DNA of 64,000 nt from Bradyrhizobium sp. SRL28 (GCF_018596315.1 NZ_JAHEAG010000016.1:1-64000); one strand, 5' to 3'; positions 45,676 to 54,541 are shown, counted from the stretch's first letter. Program-made: numbers and translations. The notes: generated by a model not told the origin, from the letters alone.

Positions 45676-45840
45676 TGCCCCCAACTCCGCGGCACGGTCC
45701 CCGAAAGAACGCTGCACGCATGTTCCCGTAGTCCAAGGCGAGTCCGTTTTTAGTGGAATGTCCCAAGCGAGGCGACGGACAAGATTGGGATGGGTCACAT
45801 TTACTGGAGCTGTTGCCTAAATGCGACATCCTTATCGCCG

Positions 45841-45915
45841 CTCGCAACTGCCAAGGCTATTGGCCTCGACATCCCGCCCACGATGCTCGCACTCGCGGAT
45901 GAAGTCATCGAGTAA
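45841..45915 (+). pseudogene. C-terminal remnant of a PF04392-type ABC substrate-binding protein
   Basis: The final 24 codons (ATAKAIGLDIPPTMLALADEVIE then stop) match the conserved end of the ABC substrate-binding proteins that are numerous in Bradyrhizobium (TAKALGLTVPPTLLARADEVIE). No preceding homology survives. Confidence 0.5.
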
Positions 45916-46189
45916 CCCGCCACTTCGCCTTTGGATCTTGGCTGTGTGAAAACGAGAAGACGCTCAATCGCGATAGAAGAAGTTATTCGTCCAAGCCCGC
46001 TTTAGTCGCTCAAGGCGCAAGCGGATTAAACTTGGAGGTTGGACTGGAAAAATATCATTCTTCGCTGCGTTTCGGTTTTTGAGTTTTTACACGGCCAAGG
46101 TCAAACTCAGAAGTCTGAGTGCGCAACTGGGAACGGACCACGTCGTTCTTCGGAAAAACGACGAGCTGCGTAGGAGCGTGATGGCGCTT

Positions 46190-46274
46190 CGCAACGTTAC
46201 AGCACTCTGAAAATCACCTTTCGCGAGATTTTCCGGGTCGCTCGATTTTCGACTTTTGCAACAATATCTGCCAT
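46190..46274 (-). mobile_element. Solo end related to the MITE-like element at 9484
   Basis: Read on the minus strand from 46274, this begins GGCAGATATTGTTGCAAAAG and matches 9484-9545 almost base for base, with weaker similarity on to about 46120. A partner inverted end was not found here, so only one terminus is retained. Confidence 0.5.
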
Positions 46275-46295
46275 CGAGCGACATTCACCGCCTTC

Positions 46296-46420
46296 ATTCG
46301 ATAACCTTATCGGCACGGGCGGCCAATGTCGGCGGCACGGTGAGGCCTAGCGGCTTGGCAACCTTTTGCATTGATCACGAGTTCGTATTTCGTCAGGCCT
46401 CTTGCCGCCGCTTCATGGAC
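46296..46420 (-). pseudogene. C-terminal remnant of a PF04392-type ABC substrate-binding protein, frameshifted
   Basis: On the minus strand TKYELVINAK is followed, one frame over, by VAKPLGLTVPPTLAARADKV and a final IE-stop. Together these make the conserved end of the same binding-protein family as 45841-45915. A single-base deletion separates the halves. It lies 22 bases from the mobile-element end. Confidence 0.55.
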
Positions 46421-46714
46421 CTCTCGTGTATCCCTTGCCAAAAGACCGCATCGTAGCAGCTCAAGGTGGGCGGTTGGAAAGACACAAATGTCGCCGAATG
46501 GTCAATCGCGTCGATTTGCCCCGCCGCGAGTGACCTCCGGTTTTCCTCAAACGCAGACTTCGTCCCTGCAAGCAGGCATGTCTCTCAGTGGACTTGCGGT
46601 TCGGCAGGTTCAAACGATCGTCATGTCAACCCGGTCTTGCCGCGTTACGCGACAGCAAGCATACTTCACACGCTTCGCGCTTCCAGCGGATGTCGAATCA
46701 GAGGAGCCTATGAA
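46421..46714. other. Decayed spacer
   Basis: No gene is supported. It separates a binding-protein remnant from the broken SDR gene and must have carried that gene's promoter. Confidence 0.35.
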
Positions 46715-47480
46715 ATGGACCTGCAGCTCGCTGGCAAAAGAGCATTGGTAACAGGCTCGGCTCGGGGCATTGGGCGTGCCATCGCCGAGCGTCTTGCTTT
46801 GGAAGGAGCCGACGTAGCAATTTGTGCACGCAGCGGAGACGCCGTTGAGGAAACGGTCAAGGCATTAGAATCCAAAGGAGTGAAGGCTTGGGGCCGATCC
46901 CTAGACGTTAAAGACCCAGCAGCACTTCGGAGCTGGGTTGAAGACGCGGCGGCGACGTTTGGCGGTATCGATATTTTAGTGGCAAATGCCAGTGCGCTAT
47001 CTTTCGGCCTCAGTATCGAAGCCTCCAGGCAGCCTTCGACGTCGATCTCATGCACACCGTGACGGCAGTTGAGGCGGCCATGCCGCACCTTGAGCGATCA
47101 AACTCGGGGAGCATTATCGCTATCGGCTCGATCGGAGGAGTCGAGGATTCAGAGCTAAATGTTTATACAAAAGTCTCTTATGGTTCCGTCAAAGCCGCAC
47201 TGCATTTCTATATGAAGTCACTCGCCCGCACCGTCGCGCCCAAAGGTATCCGCGCCAATGTCGTCAGCCCCGGTTCGACGTTTTTGATGGCGGTGCCTGG
47301 GATCGGATCAAGAAGCACGAACCCGAGCGCTTCCAAAACGCAGTTAAGATGATTCCAATGGGGCGGATGGCGCGGCCCGAAGAAATCGCAAACGTCGTCG
47401 CGTTCACGGCGAGCCCGGCGGCGAGCTACGTCACCGGCGTAAATCTGGTGGTTGACGGTGCCTTCACGCGACGCATTTAG
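46715..47480 (+). pseudogene. Short-chain dehydrogenase/reductase with two frameshifts
   Basis: From the ATG at 46715 the first frame gives LVTGSARGIGRAIAERLALEG (cofactor site) and DILVANASA. At about 47020 homology moves one frame to FDVDLMHTVTAVEAAMPHLE...YGSVKAALHFYMKSLA. At about 47287 (a lost base after TTTTT) it moves again to MARPEEIANVVAFTASPAASYVTGVNL to the stop at 47480. The catalytic Tyr-Lys pair is altered to YTKVSYGSVK. All parts of a 255-residue FabG-like SDR are present but in three frames. Confidence 0.8.
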
Positions 47481-47845
47481 GTTAACGCGCCACGCCCACA
47501 GCCGGAGACAACCCTAGGCTGGTTTAAGTCCGCTTTGGGTCCATCAACAGACCTGAAGGTCCCGAAATTTCACTTCCGTTCCGTCGCCGGGAGCGGACAT
47601 GCTCGTGAACGGCCGCTTAGCGCCATGAGCCGACCTTCCGATCGGGCTATTCTTATCGAACCTTGCTCCCCATTGTCGTCGATCAAGGTTTTCTCGGCAA
47701 ACGTGCCGCCTTGGCGGCACGTTTGCCCTTATTGGATCGATCGCGCTCAAGGCCAATGTGGAGCGGCCTCTTGCCGAGACTGGCCAAGGGTAGAACGGGG
47801 CCGACAGTCTTCGGCTGCAAAGAAAAACTAAGCCGCGAGAGGTGA
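47481..47845. other. Spacer with a perfect palindrome
   Basis: No gene is supported in these 365 bases. The only clear structure is the 32-bp palindrome at 47696-47727, downstream of dhaK. Confidence 0.5.
47696..47727. repeat. Perfect 32-bp palindrome (15-bp arms, TT centre)
   Basis: GGCAAACGTGCCGCC (47696-47710) is exactly complementary to 47713-47727. There is no T-run on either side, so it is not a standard terminator, though as RNA the stem would be very stable. It lies about 120 bases beyond the end of the dha operon. Confidence 0.8.
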
Positions 47846-48835
47846 TCATGTGCCCCAGCGCAGCGCCGCCGTGTGGACCGGAGCATCCCACAATTCCTTT
47901 GCCTGGCCATCGAGCACGGACACGGTGATCGACACGCCAGCCATGTCGAGGGATGTGACGTAGGATCCGGTCAGGAACCGCGCTGCCGTGATCCCCGCAC
48001 CTTCCAGAATTCGCTTGGCGCTGTTGACCATCAAATAAAGCTCGATCAGCGGCGTTGCGCCGAATCCGTTGACGAGAAGCAGCACTTCGCTCCCGGGTTT
48101 TGGCGCAAGGTCCTTGAGGATCGCGCCAACGAGTTCCTCGGCAATCGCATCGGCGGGAGCCAGCCGTACTCGGCGCCGGCCAGGCTCGCCATGAATCCCA
48201 ACACCCATTTCCATTTCGTCGTCGGCCAGCGTGAAATTCGGCCGTCCCGCCGCCGGCACGGTGCACGGCAGCAGCGCCACGCCCATCGAGCGGGTGCGTC
48301 GGTTAACGTCGTCGCCGAGAGCCTTGAGAGCAGCAAGCGGCATTCCGTTCTCGGCCGCCGCGCCGACCATCTTTTCCACGATCAGCGTACCCGCGACACC
48401 GCGGCGACCGGTCGTGTAGGTCGATTTCTCGACCGCCACGTCGTCGTTCGTCACCACGCTCGCAACCTCCCGCCCGGCCATCTCGGCGGCCATGGTGAAA
48501 TTCATCACATCGCCCTCGTAGTTCTTGACGATGAGGAGGACGCCTGCGCCGGTGTCGACGGCTTCCGCCGCCTCGACCATCTGGTCCGGCGTCGGCGAGG
48601 TGAAGACCTGGCCGGGACAAGCGGCATCGAGCATGCCGCGGCCGACATAGCCGGCGTGCAACGGCTCATGCCCCGAACCGCCGCCCGAAATCAGGGCGAC
48701 CTTGCCGGACTTCAATGTTCGGCGGCGCACAAATTTGCGGTCGGCACAAAGCAGCAGGATATCCGCGTGCGCGGCCGCAAAGCCGTCAAGACTTTCTTCG
48801 AGTACCGTATCGGTGCCGTTGATCAGCTTTTTCAT
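47846..48835 (-). CDS. dhaK: Dihydroxyacetone kinase subunit DhaK
   Basis: A 329-residue substrate-binding subunit of PEP-dependent dihydroxyacetone kinase. The start at 48835 follows GGGAGG by 5 bases. GGGSGHEP is at 51-58 and the substrate-binding His215 is in GVGIHGEPGR, the residue that binds dihydroxyacetone covalently in E. coli DhaK. It receives phosphate from DhaL to yield dihydroxyacetone phosphate. Last gene of a 10-kb operon, separated from dhaL by four genes, an unusual order. A related four-carbon ketose as substrate cannot be excluded. Confidence 0.92.
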   Translation of the reverse strand: MKKLINGTDTVLEESLDGFAAAHADILLLCADRKFVRRRTLKSGKVALISGGGSGHEPLHAGYVGRGMLDAACPGQVFTSPTPDQMVEAAEAVDTGAGVLLIVKNYEGDVMNFTMAAEMAGREVASVVTNDDVAVEKSTYTTGRRGVAGTLIVEKMVGAAAENGMPLAALKALGDDVNRRTRSMGVALLPCTVPAAGRPNFTLADDEMEMGVGIHGEPGRRRVRLAPADAIAEELVGAILKDLAPKPGSEVLLLVNGFGATPLIELYLMVNSAKRILEGAGITAARFLTGSYVTSLDMAGVSITVSVLDGQAKELWDAPVHTAALRWGT

Positions 48836-48876
48836 AAACGCCTCCCGATGGTTCACTTGCGGTTTCGATCAATCCG

Positions 48877-49308
48877 TCAGCCGACGGTCTCGGCGTAGCG
48901 TGCGAGCTGCGCCGCAAAATCGATGACGAGTTGTTCGAGCGCACGATTCTTCTTGTCGTCGCCGAGGTCCGGCACCGTCACCGCGATGGTGCGCGTGCGC
49001 GCTTCACGATGGGATGGGCGCAGCCGGCCGGGATGCGCGCGTCCATAGGCCTCCAGAAATGCCGCGCGCTCGGCGCCGGACAGATGGCAGACTTCGAAGA
49101 TGATCGCGACGTGCTTCGCCGGAATCGGCACCAGATAGGCCGGATTGGTGATCTGGGTGACGAAGGAGCGGTTCTTGCCCAGCGCCGCCGCAAGCTTGAG
49201 CCGGGTCCCGGACGGCCGGTTGTCGAGCACCCGCCGCAGGATGACCTTGTAGTCAGCAACATTGCTGTCGCCCGGCGCACGCGTGTCTTCGTCTGCTTCG
49301 TCCGTCAT
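48877..49308 (-). CDS. HTH-like protein in the dha operon, unknown function
   Basis: A 143-residue soluble protein. Residues about 35-90 (TRLKLAAALGKNRSFVTQIT...IPAKHVAIIFEVCHLSGAER) look like an XRE/Cro-type helix-turn-helix with a following helical segment. The C-terminal 35 residues are helical. It overlaps the EI gene by four bases and precedes dhaK. It may sense or regulate the operon, as dha systems elsewhere use DhaR or DhaS regulators, but it resembles neither. Confidence 0.65.
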   Translation of the reverse strand: MTDEADEDTRAPGDSNVADYKVILRRVLDNRPSGTRLKLAAALGKNRSFVTQITNPAYLVPIPAKHVAIIFEVCHLSGAERAAFLEAYGRAHPGRLRPSHREARTRTIAVTVPDLGDDKKNRALEQLVIDFAAQLARYAETVG

Positions 49309-50903
49309 GAACCTACCTTTGCGATCGCGGTCTTGAGCCGCGCTACGGTCAACGGCGCCACCGAGAGGGTCCGCAAGCCGGTCGCAAGCAGCGCCGTCGT
49401 CAGGCGGGTGTCGGCGGCAGCGTCGCCGCAGAGCGAGACCTCGACACCGCGCTTGCCGGCGGCCTCGACGGTGCGGGCGATCAGGGCCAGCACCGCCGGA
49501 TTACCCGCATCGTTGAGGTCGGCGACCGCGCCGATATCGCGCGCCGCGGCCATCGTGTACTGGGTCAGGTCGTTCGATCCGATCGAATAGAACGCGGCGC
49601 CGAAATCCTCGGCGCAGAGCGCCGCTGCCGGAACCTCGATCATGATGCCGAGCGGCGGCCGGGCGCAGGCGATCCCCTTCGCCCTGAGTGCTGCGACCTC
49701 CTCGTCAAGCATGACACCGGCGCGATCGAGTTCCGAGGGAACCGCGATCATCGGCAGCATTACTTTCAACACGCCGTGCACGGCCGCACGTGCCAGCGCC
49801 CGCAGTTGCACGCGGAACACCTCCGGCCGCGCCAGCGAGAGGCGGATGCCGCGAAGGCCGAGAAACGGATTGCTCTCGCCGTCAACCGTCAAGCCGGGGA
49901 TCGGCTTGTCGCCGCCGGCATCGAGGGTGCGGATCGTCACCGGCCTTCCCTGGACCCACTCAAGAATGCGCCGGTAGACTGCATATTGCGTGTCCTCGTC
50001 CGGCAGGCCGTGAGACGCCTCGAACAGGAATTCCGTGCGCACGAGACCGATGCCGTCGCAAATCGCGGGATCGAGGCCCGCAAGGTCTTCAGGGGCGGCG
50101 ATGTTGAGCAGAACCGCGATCCGCCGGCCATCGGCCGTATAGGCAGGCGCAAGGCTCGCGGCCTCTGCGGCGGCCAGCGCTGTGTTCGCAGCCACCATGC
50201 GCTGCTCGAACAGGCGACGCGTCTCCGGCTCAGGATCGAAGATCACGCTTCCTGCGTCGCCATCGACCAGCGCCAACGCCGGTGGCTGCCCGTTCCACGA
50301 AAGTGGGCCGAGCCCAACCACCATGGGCGCCCCGCGCGCCCGCGCCAACATCGCGACATGTGAGGAAGGTGAGCCCGCAGCCAGCGCGATGGCGCCCCCG
50401 TGCGACCAGTCAGCGGCAAGAAAAGCGGAAGGCGTGATGTCGTCAGCCGCAACGATCGAACCACCGGTAATCCTGGCGACCGTGTCCACGCCGCTCAGAT
50501 GCGCGAGCACGCGGTCGCGGATGTCGACGATATCGGCGGCACGGGCACGGAAATATTCGTCTTCAGCAGCGCGGTAGCCGGCGATCTCCACGTCGAGTGC
50601 CAAGCGCCAGGCATGGTCGGCAGTGATCCCCACCGAGATGACCTCATATGCCGCAACCGCCAGCGCATCATCTTCAAGCATGGCGACCTGGAATTCCAGA
50701 ATGTCGGCCACCTCGCCCTGAATCGTCTTGATCTGCTCGGCGAGCTCCGCCCTCGCGCCTTCAATCGCCGCCCGCAGTGCCGCCGCCTCCTGCGCGGGAT
50801 CGTCGCTCGCCGTTCGCCTGGTCACAACCGCAGTCAGCATGGTAACCGGTCCGATCGCGAGACCCGGCGAGGCAGCACGGCCGATGAGATGAATCTCTGC
50901 CAC
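49305..50903 (-). CDS. PEP-protein phosphotransferase (enzyme I) dedicated to the dha system
   Basis: A 532-residue PTS enzyme I. It autophosphorylates from PEP on His182 (GSPSSHVAMLAR) and passes the phosphate to HPr. The N-terminal HPr-binding helical domain covers about 20-145. The C-terminal TIM barrel has RTEFLFEA, LDAGGDKPIPGL, FYSIGSNDLTQYTMA and EVSLCGDAAA with the catalytic Cys. It lies five bases after the HPr gene. In E. coli an EI fragment and HPr are fused within DhaM, whereas here all are separate proteins. Confidence 0.9.
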   Translation of the reverse strand: MAEIHLIGRAASPGLAIGPVTMLTAVVTRRTASDDPAQEAAALRAAIEGARAELAEQIKTIQGEVADILEFQVAMLEDDALAVAAYEVISVGITADHAWRLALDVEIAGYRAAEDEYFRARAADIVDIRDRVLAHLSGVDTVARITGGSIVAADDITPSAFLAADWSHGGAIALAAGSPSSHVAMLARARGAPMVVGLGPLSWNGQPPALALVDGDAGSVIFDPEPETRRLFEQRMVAANTALAAAEAASLAPAYTADGRRIAVLLNIAAPEDLAGLDPAICDGIGLVRTEFLFEASHGLPDEDTQYAVYRRILEWVQGRPVTIRTLDAGGDKPIPGLTVDGESNPFLGLRGIRLSLARPEVFRVQLRALARAAVHGVLKVMLPMIAVPSELDRAGVMLDEEVAALRAKGIACARPPLGIMIEVPAAALCAEDFGAAFYSIGSNDLTQYTMAAARDIGAVADLNDAGNPAVLALIARTVEAAGKRGVEVSLCGDAAADTRLTTALLATGLRTLSVAPLTVARLKTAIAKVGS

Positions 50904-50908
50904 CGCGA

Positions 50909-51223
50909 TCAGGCCTCGCCGAAACCGTCATGCACCAGCGCGAGCACGGCAGCAAGCGCTGCCTTGCCATCGGGGCCGGCGACGCGGAAATGCAGCGTCG
51001 CTCCCTGCGGTGCCTTCACGCGCATCACCTTCACCGGACTCTTCGCATCGGTCCAGGGTCCGTCCGGCGCAAGCGCAAACTCGATCTTCGCTACGAAGCT
51101 TTTCGCGCACTGCGTGAGCTTGACCGACGGCCGCGCATGAAGACCGACGGCGTTGACGAGAACCGCCGAGGCCGTCAGCGGCGCGAAGGCGTTAGCCGCC
51201 CGACTGGCGTTGACATCATGCAT
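50909..51223 (-). CDS. HPr family phosphocarrier protein
   Basis: A 104-residue HPr with an about 20-residue N-terminal extension. The phosphorylated His29 is in GLHARPSVKLTQ. The regulatory Ser region reads KSPVKVMRVKAPQG instead of the usual Ser46 motif (GKSIMGLMSL), so HPr-kinase control looks unlikely. Its ATG overlaps the end of dhaM by eight bases. It carries phosphate between the neighbouring enzyme I and DhaM. Confidence 0.88.
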   Translation of the reverse strand: MHDVNASRAANAFAPLTASAVLVNAVGLHARPSVKLTQCAKSFVAKIEFALAPDGPWTDAKSPVKVMRVKAPQGATLHFRVAGPDGKAALAAVLALVHDGFGEA

Positions 51224-51617
51224 AGAATTCCTCCGCGCTACGTTTGACGGCGGCAAGTGACGAACCGCCCGAGGATTCGGTCGCTGCGATCACAGCACCT
51301 TCAACCACCGGCGCATTGCAGACAACGACGCGCGCACGTCGATCTTCAGCCAGCATCTCCAGCGCCATCTCCGAATTCGTCTCTGCCCCGCCGAGATCGA
51401 CCAGGATAGCTACGCCCGCTGGCGACCAGGCCGCCTCGATTGCCTCCAGAATACCGGCGACATTCGTGCCGAGCCCGCCATCGGTATCGCCGCCGGTCCA
51501 GGCAAGCGGCACAGCGTTGCCTACCATCTGGCGCACCATATCGGCTGCGCCCTCCGCAATTTTGGAGGAATGCGAAACGATGACGATGCCGACATTGCCG
51601 GAACTTGAATTGCTCAT
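51216..51617 (-). CDS. dhaM: PTS-dependent dihydroxyacetone kinase phosphotransferase DhaM (EIIA domain)
   Basis: A 133-residue mannose-type EIIA protein. The phosphorylated His16 is in VIVSHSSKIAEG, with ILVDLGGAETNSEMALEML next to it. It consists of the EIIA domain only; E. coli DhaM adds HPr and EI-like domains, which here are separate downstream genes. It transfers phosphate to the ADP bound on DhaL. Overlaps dhaL by four bases. Confidence 0.9.
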   Translation of the reverse strand: MSNSSSGNVGIVIVSHSSKIAEGAADMVRQMVGNAVPLAWTGGDTDGGLGTNVAGILEAIEAAWSPAGVAILVDLGGAETNSEMALEMLAEDRRARVVVCNAPVVEGAVIAATESSGGSSLAAVKRSAEEFYA

Positions 51618-52228
51618 GAAACTGCCTCGAATTCCAGCGCCGCAACGGCTGCGCCAATCAGGAGGGACGCCGAGCGAGACCCCGGGTCCATATGACCGAT
51701 GGATCTTTCGCCGAGGAAGGATGCCCGGCCGCGGGTTGCAAGCATCGGTGTCGTGCGATCGGCGGCTTGCGCCGCCTCGGCCGCAATCGCCCTGGCGTCA
51801 CCCCCACTCGCAAATACGGCTTGCGCGGGCACCAGAACGTCCAGCAATGTCTTCTGCCCCGCTTCCGAACGCCCGCGGAGCTTGACCGCGCCGATCGCCT
51901 TATCCGCCGCCGCGACGAGATCGGCGCGCGTCGGCTGCTCCGGAAGCGCCTTGCCAAGCTCCATGAAGAAGGTGCCGACCAGTGGCCCGGAAGCGCCACC
52001 GACCTTCATGACCAGCGTCATTCCAATCGCCTTCAGCATCTCCGGCAACGATTTGTCGGCGAGGCCGGGCAGCGTCGCGAGCACGGCCTCAAAACCCCGC
52101 TTCATGTTCAATCCGTGATCGCCGTCGCCGATTGCCTGGTCCAGGCTGGTCAGTTCTTCGGCGTGTTCGATCATCGACGCTGCGAGCGCCCGCACCAGTC
52201 TTTCCCTCGCTGCCCGGTCGAGACTCAT
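51614..52228 (-). CDS. dhaL: Dihydroxyacetone kinase subunit DhaL
   Basis: A 204-residue ADP-binding subunit. The magnesium-binding motif DQAIGDGDHG gives Asp30, Asp35 and Asp37. MKVGGASGPLVGTFFMELG and the C-terminal RASFLGERSIGHMDPGSRSASLLI are typical. In PEP-dependent systems ADP stays bound as a coenzyme and is rephosphorylated by DhaM. It overlaps the ABC ATPase gene by four bases, so transporter and kinase are translationally coupled. Confidence 0.92.
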   Translation of the reverse strand: MSLDRAARERLVRALAASMIEHAEELTSLDQAIGDGDHGLNMKRGFEAVLATLPGLADKSLPEMLKAIGMTLVMKVGGASGPLVGTFFMELGKALPEQPTRADLVAAADKAIGAVKLRGRSEAGQKTLLDVLVPAQAVFASGGDARAIAAEAAQAADRTTPMLATRGRASFLGERSIGHMDPGSRSASLLIGAAVAALEFEAVS

Positions 52229-53232
52229 GCCGCGACCCTCCCGCCATCCGCATCGAAGAACAGCGGCTTGTTGAGACGAAGCGACACGATATCCCCGGGT
52301 CCGAGCCTGGCTTCAGGGTCGGACAACGTCACGACGGGTTGGCCGCCAAGGTCGAGATGGAGATGGCTCTGGTCGCCGAGATGCTCGATCCGCTTGACGG
52401 TCGCTTGTACGTCACCGCCGCCGCGCGCGATTGTCAGGTGCTCGGTGCGCGCGCCAATGGTCATGGCCCCGCGCGGCGCACCGGCAAAGAGAGTCGCCGG
52501 CAGCAGGTTGATCGCCGGCTGGCCAAGCCGCGCGGCGACATGAGCGTTGATCGGGTTCTCGTAGATCTCGCGCGGCGTACCGATCTGCAGCAGCCGCCCG
52601 CCCTCGATGACACCGATGCGCGAAGCCATGGTCATCGCTTCTGTCTGATCATGGGTGACATAGAGGATGGTCGCGCCGAGATCGGTCTGGATACGCTTGA
52701 GTTCAAGCCGCATTTCACCGCGCAGCTTGGCATCCAGCGATGAGAGCGGCTCGTCCATCAGATAGATCGCGGGCGAGCGCACCAGGGCCCGGCCGATCGC
52801 AACCCGCTGCATCTGTCCGCCCGACAACTGCGTTGCCTTGTTGTCCAGCTTGGTTTCGATGTGGAGAAGGCACGCGACTTCGCGCACCTTCGCGCGGATC
52901 TCTGCCTCCGGTACGCGGCGGATCGGCGCGCGTAGCGCAAAAGCCATGTTCTCGAACACGGTCAAATGCGGATACAACGAATACTGCTGGAACACGAAAG
53001 CGACGTCGCGGTCGGCCGGCGCGTCACCAGTCACGTCGCGTCCGCCGATCCGGATCGAACCGCGGTCGGGCATCTCCAGTCCGGCGATCAGCCGCAATGT
53101 CGTCGTCTTGCCGGCGCCTGTCGGCCCGAGCAGAGCGACGAACTCGCCGTCGCCGACGGTCAGCGACAGATCGCTGACGGCCTGCGTCTTCTTGAACGCC
53201 TTGGAGACCGCCCTGATCTCAACCTCAGCCAT
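52225..53232 (-). CDS. Sugar/polyol ABC transporter ATP-binding protein (MalK/UgpC-like)
   Basis: A 335-residue ATPase of the CUT1 family. Walker A GPTGAGKTT is at 36-44, signature LSGGQMQRVAIGRAL, Walker B IYLMDEPLSSLDAKLRGEM. A C-terminal OB-fold domain runs from about 240. It overlaps both neighbours. It pairs with the second ATPase encoded next to it rather than forming a homodimer as MalK does; paired ATPases of this kind occur in glycerol-type (GlpS/GlpT) importers. Confidence 0.9.
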   Translation of the reverse strand: MAEVEIRAVSKAFKKTQAVSDLSLTVGDGEFVALLGPTGAGKTTTLRLIAGLEMPDRGSIRIGGRDVTGDAPADRDVAFVFQQYSLYPHLTVFENMAFALRAPIRRVPEAEIRAKVREVACLLHIETKLDNKATQLSGGQMQRVAIGRALVRSPAIYLMDEPLSSLDAKLRGEMRLELKRIQTDLGATILYVTHDQTEAMTMASRIGVIEGGRLLQIGTPREIYENPINAHVAARLGQPAINLLPATLFAGAPRGAMTIGARTEHLTIARGGGDVQATVKRIEHLGDQSHLHLDLGGQPVVTLSDPEARLGPGDIVSLRLNKPLFFDADGGRVAA

Positions 53233-54322
53233 GCACGCCTCCCTCATGCAATACGGTGCGAATCGCCCGGCCGGACGCCTTGTCGAAGATCGACAGCGTA
53301 TCGGGCCGGAAGTCGAGCCCGACATTCTCTCCGGTCCGAAACGACACGCTGGCGGGCGACCGGGCCTTGAGTGCGCCATAGCGCGTCGTCACGGTGACGA
53401 TCTGCGTCGTGCCGAGATACTCGGTCCCATAGATCTCGCCCCGCACCGCGCCGCGATCGGCGAAACGCACATGCTCGGGCCTGACCCCGAGAACGAGATC
53501 GCTTTCCGGCAGCCCCTCGCGCGCCGTGGGAATGGCAACCTCGCGCTCGCCAAGCCGGATCTCCTGCACGCCGGTTTCCAGGCTGCCGCGGAACGGCAGG
53601 AAGTTCATCGGCGGCGAGCCAATGAAATCTGCAACGAACAGTGAGGCAGGCCGATCATAGATGTCGCGCGGGCTCGCGACCTGCTCGACGACACCGTTGT
53701 TCATCACGGCGATCATATCGGCCATCGCCATGGCCTCGAGCTGATCGTGCGTGACATAGACCGTGGTCGCTCCAAGCCGGTCGTGCAGTGCACGCAGTTC
53801 ACGGATCATCGCCTCGCGCATCTCAGTATCGAGCGCTCCCAGCGGCTCGTCCATCAGGAAGCATTTCGGCTTGCGCACGATCGCGCGTCCAAGCGCGACG
53901 CGCTGCCGATCGCCGCCGGCAAGACCCGACACCGGCCTGTCGAGAAGATGTGAAATGCGCAGGATGCGTGCGGCCTCCACAACTCGCTGGTCGGCTTCCG
54001 CCGCGCCGATGCCCTCGCATTTCAGGGGGAAACCGATATTGCGCCGGACATTCATATGCGGATAGAGGGCGAAGAGCTGGAACACGAAAGCAATATCGCG
54101 GGCCGATGCGCGGTTCATCGTAACGTCCTCACCGTCAAGCCGAATGGTGCCGGCCGTCGGCAATTCCAGTCCTGCAATCATGCGGAGCGTCGTCGTCTTG
54201 CCGCAGCCAGAAGGACCCAGCAGACAGAGGAACTCGCCGTCCTCCACCGTGAAGCTGGCTTCCTTGACGGCATGGAAATTCCCGAAGGATTTGTCGAGCG
54301 CTTCGACCCTGATTTGTGCCAT
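53225..54322 (-). CDS. Sugar/polyol ABC transporter ATP-binding protein with altered signature motif
   Basis: A 365-residue CUT1-type ATPase. Walker A GPSGCGKTT is at 36-44 and Walker B CFLMDEPLGALDTEMREAM is intact. The ABC signature reads LAGGDRQRVALGRAI instead of LSGGQ, so one of the two composite ATP sites of the heterodimer may be weakened. The C-terminal regulatory domain is present. Adjacent to the partner ATPase and six bases from a tiny membrane protein gene. Confidence 0.9.
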   Translation of the reverse strand: MAQIRVEALDKSFGNFHAVKEASFTVEDGEFLCLLGPSGCGKTTTLRMIAGLELPTAGTIRLDGEDVTMNRASARDIAFVFQLFALYPHMNVRRNIGFPLKCEGIGAAEADQRVVEAARILRISHLLDRPVSGLAGGDRQRVALGRAIVRKPKCFLMDEPLGALDTEMREAMIRELRALHDRLGATTVYVTHDQLEAMAMADMIAVMNNGVVEQVASPRDIYDRPASLFVADFIGSPPMNFLPFRGSLETGVQEIRLGEREVAIPTAREGLPESDLVLGVRPEHVRFADRGAVRGEIYGTEYLGTTQIVTVTTRYGALKARSPASVSFRTGENVGLDFRPDTLSIFDKASGRAIRTVLHEGGVHG

Positions 54323-54328
54323 CGCGCC

Positions 54329-54541
54329 CTACTCCCTGACCTTCGAGACAATGATGAACATCACTGTGCCGAAAAGCGTGGTCGCGAACGACCAAGAATA
54401 CAGCGTCAGGAAAAACGGCTGCATAAGCATGACGACGCCCGCGGCGATGATCGTCGTCGCGATGGCCTCCAGCGGACCGCGCCGCAGAATTCTGTCCGCG
54501 AAGCTGCGACCCGGCATACGGGTGTGTGCATCGAGGCTCAT
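54329..54541 (-). CDS. Small membrane protein of the ABC transporter operon
   Basis: A 70-residue protein with a basic N terminus and two hydrophobic helices (about 27-45 and 48-65). It overlaps the upstream permease by four bases (ATGA) and ends 6 bases before the ATPase, so it is translated as part of the transporter unit. Rhizobial glycerol importers have a small membrane protein (GlpU, DUF2160) at a comparable place, but I see no clear sequence match. Probably an accessory subunit. Confidence 0.7.
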   Translation of the reverse strand: MSLDAHTRMPGRSFADRILRRGPLEAIATTIIAAGVVMLMQPFFLTLYSWSFATTLFGTVMFIIVSKVRE

